A stretch of 12,075 nucleotides of DNA from Sulfopaludibacter sp035551455 (lineage in GTDB: Bacteria; Acidobacteriota; Terriglobia; Bryobacterales; Bryobacteraceae), in contig DASZMZ010000096.1 in the NCBI GenBank assembly GCA_035551455.1, positions 1-12,075 of the forward strand, read 5' to 3'. The translations under genes and the position numbers were made by a program. This document shows, in pieces, positions 6,770 through 12,075 of this stretch (position 1 is the stretch's first letter; every line of letters begins with the position of its first letter). The notes beneath the pieces were generated by a model. It was not told the DNA's origin. It did not search any database and was given only the letters and a program-made list of their open reading frames with translations.

Positions 6770-6784
6770 TGTTGATGGACAACA
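6770..6784 (+). promoter_or_regulatory. Putative PadR operator 2 (inverted repeat over the start codon)
   Basis: TGTTG-ATGGA-CAACA, extended by C6769 and G6785 to 6-nt arms, contains the padR start codon in its spacer. It has the same arms, spacer length and orientation as the repeat at 6736-6750. A repressor on both sites would bracket the promoter. Confidence 0.5.
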
Positions 6785-7110
6785 GAGCAGAAGTCCCGTA
6801 CGGCACTCTCGACCTGATGGTGCTGAAGACTCTGGATACCCTCAGCCCACTGCATGGATACGGCATCGCCCGCCGTATTGAGCAGGTGGCGCAAGGTTCG
6901 CTGGAACTGAATCAGGGCACCATCTATCCGGCGCTGCTCCGCCTGGAACAGCGCGCCTGGATCAGCAGCAAGTGGGGCGTGAGCGAGAATAACCGGCGCG
7001 CGCGATTTTACTCCATCACCGCGGCGGGACGCCGCCAACTGGCCTCGGAAGCCGAGAACTGGTCGCGCACCGTCGCCATGGTCAACCGGATGCTCGGGGG
7101 CGAAGCGTGA
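6775..7110 (+). CDS. PadR-family transcriptional regulator
   Basis: This is a 111-residue winged-helix repressor of the short PadR type found next to ADOP permeases in Acidobacteriota. Hallmarks are YGTLDLMVLKTLDTLSPLHG (residues 9-28) leading to GYGIARRIEQV, the recognition region LNQGTIYPALLRLEQR, and the wing ending in RARFYSITAAGRRQL. ATG 6775 is preferred over the adjacent in-frame TTG 6772 because family members start just before this point and the predicted transcript begins here. There is no usable Shine-Dalgarno. The stop overlaps the start of the ADOP gene by 4 nt (GTGA), so both are made from one message. PadR proteins typically bind inverted repeats at their own promoter, and two matching repeats lie there. 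The effector is unknown. Confidence 0.93.
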   Translation: MDNRAEVPYGTLDLMVLKTLDTLSPLHGYGIARRIEQVAQGSLELNQGTIYPALLRLEQRAWISSKWGVSENNRRARFYSITAAGRRQLASEAENWSRTVAMVNRMLGGEA

Positions 7111-9731
7111 ACCGTCTGCGCGAACTGCTCTCGCGTCTGCGCGGGCTGTTCGCGGGATCGGGCCGGCTGGACGAGGAGATTGCCGGCCACCTGGCCTTGC
7201 TGGCCTCCGAGTACGAGCGCACCGGACTCTCGCCCGAAGAAGCGCAACGGCGGGCCCGGCTGGACTTCGGCGGCATCACGCAAATGCGCGAGGAGTATCG
7301 CGAGCAGCGCGGATTGGCCCTGGTGGACACGTTCTTCCAGGATCTCCGCTACGCCGGCCGCCAACTGCGCCGCAGCCCCGGTTTCGCTGCCGCGGCCGTG
7401 CTGACTCTGGCGCTCGGCATCGGGGCCAATGCCGCCATCTATCAGGTGCTGGACGCCGTCGTATTCCGTTCCTTGCCGGTGCGGCATCCCGAGCAACTCG
7501 TCCTCCTGCACCTCTCGGGCAATGGGAAGACCACGCCATTCAGTTATCCGCTGTACCGCGAAATGGCGGCGCGGCAGCAGGTTGCGGCCGGCATCATCGC
7601 CACCAGCAACTCTCCCCTCCGCGAGGCCATTCTGCGAGCGGCCGGCGGCGTGGAAACCGTGAACGCCGCCCTGGTCAGCGGCAACTACTGTGATGTGTTG
7701 GGCGTCGCTGCCGCCACGGGCCGCTGTTTTCACGATGCCGACGATCGCGCCGCCGCGCCTGTCGCCATCATCAGCCACGCTTTCTGGCAGCGCCACTTTG
7801 GCGGAGGCCCGGCGATCGGCACGACGCTCGAGATCAATCGCGCATCCCTGACCGTGATCGGGATCATGCCGCCATCCTTCTTCGGGGACTCCGGCGACAA
7901 TGCGCCCGACCTGTGGCTGCCCATGGGCATGCAGCCGCGCGTTCTGCCCACCGATTGGCTGGACGCGCCCGCTTACTCCTGGTTGGAAGTGACGGCGCGC
8001 CTCCGTCCCGGCGCTTCACCGGCCCAAACCGCTTCGGCACTCACGGCGCTCTATCGCAAGATGCCGGACCTGGGAAGCCCCGATCTGCAGGTGCAGGCAG
8101 AGCCGGCCAATCGGGTGCTTGCCGAATTGAACGCCAAGACGGCGCACCCGCTCTACGTTCTGATTGGCATCTCCGCCGCGGTCCTGCTGATTGCCTGCTG
8201 CAATCTGGCGAACCTTCTGCTGGGCCGGGCCACGGCGAGGACCCACGAAATCGGATTCCGCCTGGCGCTCGGCGCGGGACGTGGACGCATCATCCGCCAC
8301 CTGCTCACGGAGAGTTTTCTGCTGTGTGCTCTCGGTACGGCGGCCGCCGCCGTTCTGGCATCCTGGGGATCGCGGGCGCTGGTCCGCGTGGAAGATTGGA
8401 AGGTGACGCTCGACGCAAGCTGGCGCGTGCCCGGCTTCATCGCCGTCGTGGCGATTCTGGCGACTCTGCTGTTCGGTCTGGCGCCCGCCATGGCGGCAAC
8501 GCACCTGGACCTTCTGCCCGCGCTGCGCTCCAATCGCCGCACAACCGCCGGAGAGTCGCCGCGGCAGTTCTTCGGCAAGATCCTCATCGTGGTCCAGATC
8601 GCTACGTCTCTGCTGCTGCTCAGCGGCGCCGCTTTGTTGGGTCGAACGTTGTGGAACCTGCAGCATCAGGACTTCGGATTCAGCCGGAGCAACCTGCTGA
8701 TGATCGATCTTCCGCTGGAGTTTCGTCCGGGTATGGTCAGTCGCAGCGTGGCGCAGCGTCCGGCGTTGTACGAGCGGCTGCAATCGCTGCCCGGCGTCCG
8801 CTCCGTGGCCATCTCGGCGTGCGGCATGCTGAGCAGTTGGCAGAAGACCGGGTACGTTTCCACGCCCGCCCGCCCCCTGCAAAAGAGCGATTTCATTCGC
8901 TATACGTATGTGACGCCGGGCTATTTTGAAGCCCTGGGAATCCGCATGGTTTCCGGCCGCGGTATCGACCAGAGCGATCGCGAAGGCGCGCCTCGCACCC
9001 TGGTGATCAGTGAGACCGCGGCGCGCATTCTGTTTGGCCGCGCCAATCCCCTGGGTCAGATGGTCTCCCTCTCGAAGACGTTCGAAGCGAAGAACGCCGC
9101 TCAGGTAGTCGGGGTGGCGCGCGACGTTCGCTTCCTGGTGCGCGATCCCTACGCTTTTCAGGTGTACCTGCCGTTCTCGCAAGCGGTCATACCGATGACC
9201 GAGGCGCTGGTGCGCACCGCGGGCGACCCGGCAGCCATGGCCAACACCGTGCGCGCCGCGATTCACGACCAGGATTCGACTCTGGCCGTGGGTGACATCA
9301 AGACCGTGCAGAGCAAATTCGATTCCGGTTTGCGCCGGGAGCGCATGATGGCCCTGCTGACCGCCTGTTTCGGTCTTCTGGCGCTGGTGCTCACGAGCGT
9401 GGGCGTTTATGGCGTGATCGCCTACTCGGTGGAGCGGCGCACACAGGAGATCGGCATTCGCCTCGCGCTGGGTGCGGCGCGGCGTCAGGTGGCCTGGATG
9501 GTGCTGCGCGAAATGGGATTGCTGGTCGGGGTCAGCTTGGCGATGGGTCTTGGCGCCACGCTGGCGGCATCGCGGCTGATCCGCTCGCTGCTCTACGGAG
9601 TGGTGCCGAACGATGCGGCCACGCTGGCCATTGCCGCCTGCGTGCTGGCGGGTGTCTCCATTCTTGCCGCCTGGCTGCCGGCCCGGCGCGCCTCGCGTCT
9701 CGACCCCATGGACGCCCTCCGCCAGGAATGA
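7107..9731 (+). CDS. ADOP: acidobacterial duplicated orphan permease (FtsX/MacB-like, no ATPase)
   Basis: The 874-residue protein consists of two FtsX/MacB-type permease halves fused in tandem, matching the family named ADOP. An N-terminal cytoplasmic segment (RLDEEIAGHLALLASEYERTG) is typical of that family. TM helices are visible near residues 89-113, 349-375, 390-415, 440-462, 488-510, 747-770, 800-822 and 840-860. Large extracytoplasmic MacB-core-like domains follow the first and fifth. Each half has the coupling motif after its second helix: HEIGFRLALGA (Glu 381) and QEIGIRLALGA (Glu 781). MacB proteins carry their own ATPase; this one has none, and no ABC ATPase gene is nearby. GTG 7107 overlaps the padR stop by 4 nt, with GGGGG at 7096-7100 as a weak Shine-Dalgarno. 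The family is clear, but what it moves or senses is not known to me. Confidence 0.93.
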   Translation: MNRLRELLSRLRGLFAGSGRLDEEIAGHLALLASEYERTGLSPEEAQRRARLDFGGITQMREEYREQRGLALVDTFFQDLRYAGRQLRRSPGFAAAAVLTLALGIGANAAIYQVLDAVVFRSLPVRHPEQLVLLHLSGNGKTTPFSYPLYREMAARQQVAAGIIATSNSPLREAILRAAGGVETVNAALVSGNYCDVLGVAAATGRCFHDADDRAAAPVAIISHAFWQRHFGGGPAIGTTLEINRASLTVIGIMPPSFFGDSGDNAPDLWLPMGMQPRVLPTDWLDAPAYSWLEVTARLRPGASPAQTASALTALYRKMPDLGSPDLQVQAEPANRVLAELNAKTAHPLYVLIGISAAVLLIACCNLANLLLGRATARTHEIGFRLALGAGRGRIIRHLLTESFLLCALGTAAAAVLASWGSRALVRVEDWKVTLDASWRVPGFIAVVAILATLLFGLAPAMAATHLDLLPALRSNRRTTAGESPRQFFGKILIVVQIATSLLLLSGAALLGRTLWNLQHQDFGFSRSNLLMIDLPLEFRPGMVSRSVAQRPALYERLQSLPGVRSVAISACGMLSSWQKTGYVSTPARPLQKSDFIRYTYVTPGYFEALGIRMVSGRGIDQSDREGAPRTLVISETAARILFGRANPLGQMVSLSKTFEAKNAAQVVGVARDVRFLVRDPYAFQVYLPFSQAVIPMTEALVRTAGDPAAMANTVRAAIHDQDSTLAVGDIKTVQSKFDSGLRRERMMALLTACFGLLALVLTSVGVYGVIAYSVERRTQEIGIRLALGAARRQVAWMVLREMGLLVGVSLAMGLGATLAASRLIRSLLYGVVPNDAATLAIAACVLAGVSILAAWLPARRASRLDPMDALRQE

Positions 9732-9739
9732 GCTTCCTG

Positions 9740-9745
9740 TATCCT
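9740..9745 (+). promoter_or_regulatory. -10-like hexamer TATCCT upstream of the amidohydrolase
   Basis: TATCCT ends 10 nt before ATG 9756 in the 24-bp gap after the ADOP stop. There is no Shine-Dalgarno in the gap and no good -35 box. If it is real, the transcript would have a leader of only a few bases. Confidence 0.3.
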
Positions 9746-9755
9746 GATTACATCC

Positions 9756-11462
9756 ATGCGAGTTTCTCGTTTTGCCCTCTTGGTACTGACATCTGCCGCG
9801 GTCTTCGCCCAGCCGGCCGACCTGGTATTGCGCAACGGCAAGATCGTCACCATGAATGCGGGTGCGCCGGTGGTGCAGGCCCTGGCCGTGCGCGGCGACC
9901 GGATCACCGCCCTGGGTCCCGATAGTCAGGCGGCGCAGTGGATCGGCCCGGCCACCAAAGTCATCGACCTGCATGGACGCCTGGCTATTCCCGGATTCAT
10001 CGAAGGCCACGGCCACTTTACGGGTCTTGGAGAGTTTCGACTCGGTCTGGATTTGCGCGAGGCGCGCACCTGGGATGACATCGTGGCGCAAGTGGCGCGC
10101 GCCGCGAAACAGGCCAAGCCGGGCGAGTGGATCATCGGCCGCGGCTGGCACCAATCGAAATGGGACCGTGCTCCGGACCCGAATGTGGAAGGTTTCCCGC
10201 TGCACGCCTCGCTGGACAAGGTTTCGCCCAACAATCCCGTCCTGCTCACGCATGCGAGCGGTCACGCGGCCTTCGTCAATAGCAAGGCCCTGGAAGCCTC
10301 CGGCATCACGCGCGACACGCCGAATCCTTCGGGCGGCGAGTTGCTGAAGGACAAAGACGGCAATCCCACCGGCCTGCTGCGCGAGACCGCGCAAGGACTG
10401 GCCGGCCGCGCCCACAATGCCTGGCTGGCCAAGCGCACTCCGCAGGAGAAGGCCGCCGAAGACCGCAAGATTATCGATCTGGCGACGGATGATAGCCTAG
10501 CCAACGGCATCACGACATTTGAAGACGCCGGCAGTTCGTTCGCCACCGTGGACGGCCTCAAGAAACTGGCCGAGGCGGGCGCCCTGAAACTGCGCATGTG
10601 GGTGATGCTCAGCGGGTCGCAGCCTAATCTGGAAGCGAATCTGGACAAATACCGCATGATCGGCGTCGGTCAGAATCATCTGACGGTGCGCGCCATCAAG
10701 CAGTACATGGACGGCGCCCTCGGGTCGCGCGGCGCCTGGCTGCTGGAGCCGTATACGGATAAGCCGGACAGCGTCGGGCTGCCGACGCAAGATCCGGCCA
10801 ACATTAAGAAGACCGGTGACGCCGCCATCCGCCACGGCTATCAACTCTGCGTCCACGCCATCGGCGATCGGGCCAATCGCGAGGTTCTGAACGTGTACGA
10901 GCAGGTCTTCCGCGAACATCCGGACCAGAAGGATCTGCGGTGGCGCATCGAGCATGCCCAGCACCTCAGCGCCGCCGATATTCCGCGCTTCGGCAAGCTG
11001 GGTGTGATCGCCGCCATGCAGGCTGTACACTGCACTTCCGACGCACCGTATGTTCCGCTGCGGCTGGGCGATAAGAGGGCCGAGGAGGGCGCCTACGTCT
11101 GGCAGAAGCTGATGAAATCCGGCGCCATCGTCGGCAACGGCACCGATGCCCCCGTGGAAAGCGTCAGCCCGCTGGCGTCGTTCTACGCCGCCGTGTCGCG
11201 CAAAACGAAAGACGGCAAGGTCTTCTACCCGGACCAGCGTATGAGCCGCGAAGAAGCGCTCCGCTCCTACACCATGAACAACGCTTATGCCGCGTTCGAG
11301 GACAAGCTGAAGGGGTCGCTCGAAACCGGCAAACTGGCCGACATCACGGTGCTTTCGCGCGACATCATGACGATTCCCGAAGACGAAATCCTCTCCACGG
11401 ACGTTCTGTACACGATTGTGGGGGGCAAAGTGATGTACGAAAGCGCGGCTCGCGGCCGGTAA
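9756..11462 (+). CDS. Exported amidohydrolase, YtcJ-like (Amidohydro_3 family)
   Basis: This is a 568-residue metal-dependent hydrolase of the amidohydrolase superfamily. It opens with a likely signal peptide (MRVSRFALLVLTSAAVFAQP), cleaved near residue 18. The beta-sandwich start DLVLRNGKIVTMNAGAPVVQ follows. The metal-binding pair is in PGFIEGHGHF (His 85, His 87). Other family motifs are SGHAAFVNSKAL, KQYMDGALGSRG (Lys 315, a candidate metal bridge), HAIGDRANRE (His 367), RIEHAQH (His 400) and GTDAPVE (Asp 464, the likely catalytic acid/base). The C-terminus returns to the sandwich (GKLADITVLSRDIM). Relatives hydrolyse amide or N-formyl bonds, but most have no assigned substrate. It lies 24 bp after ADOP and could be read from that message, though no functional link is shown. 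All expected metal and catalytic residues appear intact. Confidence 0.93.
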   Translation: MRVSRFALLVLTSAAVFAQPADLVLRNGKIVTMNAGAPVVQALAVRGDRITALGPDSQAAQWIGPATKVIDLHGRLAIPGFIEGHGHFTGLGEFRLGLDLREARTWDDIVAQVARAAKQAKPGEWIIGRGWHQSKWDRAPDPNVEGFPLHASLDKVSPNNPVLLTHASGHAAFVNSKALEASGITRDTPNPSGGELLKDKDGNPTGLLRETAQGLAGRAHNAWLAKRTPQEKAAEDRKIIDLATDDSLANGITTFEDAGSSFATVDGLKKLAEAGALKLRMWVMLSGSQPNLEANLDKYRMIGVGQNHLTVRAIKQYMDGALGSRGAWLLEPYTDKPDSVGLPTQDPANIKKTGDAAIRHGYQLCVHAIGDRANREVLNVYEQVFREHPDQKDLRWRIEHAQHLSAADIPRFGKLGVIAAMQAVHCTSDAPYVPLRLGDKRAEEGAYVWQKLMKSGAIVGNGTDAPVESVSPLASFYAAVSRKTKDGKVFYPDQRMSREEALRSYTMNNAYAAFEDKLKGSLETGKLADITVLSRDIMTIPEDEILSTDVLYTIVGGKVMYESAARGR

Positions 11463-11469
11463 GTTACAT

Positions 11470-11489
11470 TTCGGATAATTCTGTCCGAG
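11470..11489 (+). promoter_or_regulatory. Inverted repeat between the amidohydrolase and gap
   Basis: TCGGA (11471-11475) and TCCGA (11484-11488) form a 5-bp stem separated by 8 nt, extendable by weak pairs on both sides. It starts 8 nt after the amidohydrolase stop and abuts the candidate gap -35 box. It could be a weak terminator, although no T-run follows, or an operator for gap. Confidence 0.3.
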
Positions 11490-11519
11490 TTGCCCGGTAT
11501 ACGCACCTCCTGATATCCT
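11490..11519 (+). promoter_or_regulatory. Putative gap promoter with extended -10
   Basis: TTGCCC (11490-11495, 4 of 6 consensus) is followed after 18 bp by TATCCT (11514-11519, 4 of 6), which is preceded by TGA to give an extended -10 (TGN). Transcription would start near 11526, giving a leader of about 30 nt. That suits a gene with a strong Shine-Dalgarno. Confidence 0.5.
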
Positions 11520-11547
11520 TTGTATTAACCCCATCCCTCGTTTGAAC

Positions 11548-11552
11548 AGGAG
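11548..11552 (+). promoter_or_regulatory. Strong Shine-Dalgarno for gap
   Basis: AGGAG ends 5 nt before ATG 11558. It is the best ribosome-binding site in the window, as expected for a highly expressed glycolytic enzyme. Confidence 0.8.
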
Positions 11553-11557
11553 AAACA

Positions 11558-12075
11558 ATGGCAGTAAAAGTAGGTATCAACGGCTTCGGCCGCATCGGCC
11601 GCAATGTCCTCCGGGCAGGTCTGCATCGGGACGACATTGAAATCGTAGCGGTGAATGACCTTACCGACACGAAGACGCTGGCTCACTTGTTGAAGTACGA
11701 CTCGGTTCTGGGGCCGTTGGGCCTGCCCGTCACGCATGACGCCGATTCCATCACGGTGAACGGCAAGAAGATCAAAGTCTTCGCGCAGAAAGATCCCGCA
11801 CAGCTCGATTGGAGCAGCGTTGGGGCGGAAATCGTGATTGAATCCACGGGATTCTTCACCGACGCCAAGGATGCCTCCAAGCACCTGCACGGTACCGTAA
11901 AGAAAGTCATCATCTCGGCTCCGGCGAAGAATGAAGACCTCACGGTCGTGCTCGGTGTCAACGATAGCTCTTACGACGCCGCCAAGCACAACATCATTTC
12001 GAACGCCTCCTGCACCACCAATTGCCTGGCGCCGGTGGTCAAAGTGATCCACGAGAAGTTCGGCATTCAAAAGGG
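11558..12075 (+). CDS. gap: Glyceraldehyde-3-phosphate dehydrogenase, type I (3' truncated by window edge)
   Basis: GAPDH is a cytoplasmic homotetramer of glycolysis/gluconeogenesis that converts glyceraldehyde-3-phosphate, NAD and phosphate to 1,3-bisphosphoglycerate. The visible 172 residues begin MAVKVGINGFGRIGRNV, with the Rossmann GxGxxG at residues 9-14. NDLTDTKTLAHLLKYDSV follows, with Asp 34 at the usual NAD-ribose position. ESTGFFTD and KKVIISAPAK come next. The catalytic cysteine motif NASCTTNCLAP has Cys 152 as the nucleophile. The family is about 335 residues long, so roughly half is missing to the right. It has its own promoter and a strong Shine-Dalgarno. In many bacteria pgk follows, but that would lie beyond the window. 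Nothing looks unusual in the part seen. Confidence 0.97.
   Translation, partial: MAVKVGINGFGRIGRNVLRAGLHRDDIEIVAVNDLTDTKTLAHLLKYDSVLGPLGLPVTHDADSITVNGKKIKVFAQKDPAQLDWSSVGAEIVIESTGFFTDAKDASKHLHGTVKKVIISAPAKNEDLTVVLGVNDSSYDAAKHNIISNASCTTNCLAPVVKVIHEKFGIQK

Noticed and set aside
8016..10415. Very long open frame (799 codons) on the minus strand
   Set aside because: It lies fully antisense to the ADOP and amidohydrolase genes, both supported by family motifs. Its translation is low-complexity, rich in Arg, Gln, Gly and His, as expected from the complement of GC-rich codons, and it matches no domain I recognise.
10497..11558. 353-codon minus-strand frame over the amidohydrolase and the gap upstream region
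   Set aside because: It is antisense to a well-supported gene and its promoter region, has no recognisable domain, and has the composition of a shadow frame.
1..12075. CRISPR array, tRNA/rRNA genes, insertion sequences or prophage
   Set aside because: I saw no regularly spaced repeats, no tRNA-like cloverleaf with a CCA end, no transposase or integrase motifs, and no terminal inverted repeats. The dense same-strand gene layout leaves no room for them.

Overview
The window is GC-rich bacterial chromosome with every convincing gene on the + strand. It looks like Acidobacteriota, probably the Solibacter/Bryobacter group. The main reason is the adjacent PadR regulator and 'acidobacterial duplicated orphan permease' (ADOP, an FtsX/MacB-type protein with no ATPase), an arrangement characteristic of that phylum. 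The group assignment is inference; no rRNA gene or other phylogenetic marker was tested.

Layout. (1) Bases 2-3808 hold a tripartite drug-efflux operon in the order tolC-like (5' end cut off by the window), emrB-like 14-TM DHA2 transporter, emrA-like HlyD adaptor. The genes overlap or nearly touch. (2) Bases 3857-5110 encode a secreted TPR-repeat protein. (3) Bases 5140-5957 hold ssb and, 17 bp later, a 103-residue protein of unknown function that ends in the same DDDVPF tail as SSB. (4) Bases 6025-6741 encode a two-domain VOC/glyoxalase-fold protein. (5) Bases 6775-9731 hold the padR-ADOP pair, which overlap by 4 nt. The padR promoter region carries two matching inverted repeats, one over the -35 box and one over the start codon. 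(6) Bases 9756-11462 encode an exported YtcJ-type amidohydrolase. (7) From 11558 to the right edge is the start of glyceraldehyde-3-phosphate dehydrogenase (gap), with its own promoter and a strong Shine-Dalgarno.

How the genes work together. The first three should form one inner-membrane-to-outer-membrane pump. PadR probably represses itself and ADOP through the paired operators. The SSB-tailed small protein probably docks onto the same partners as SSB. The remaining genes look like independent units. Several genes without a clear Shine-Dalgarno have a TANNNT -10-like hexamer 8-13 nt before the start codon, which suggests short-leader or leaderless transcripts.

There are no tRNA or rRNA genes, CRISPR arrays, insertion sequences or phage genes that I can see. 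No gap between genes exceeds 100 bases. The two observations most worth following up are the SSB-tail mimic and the PadR operator pair.
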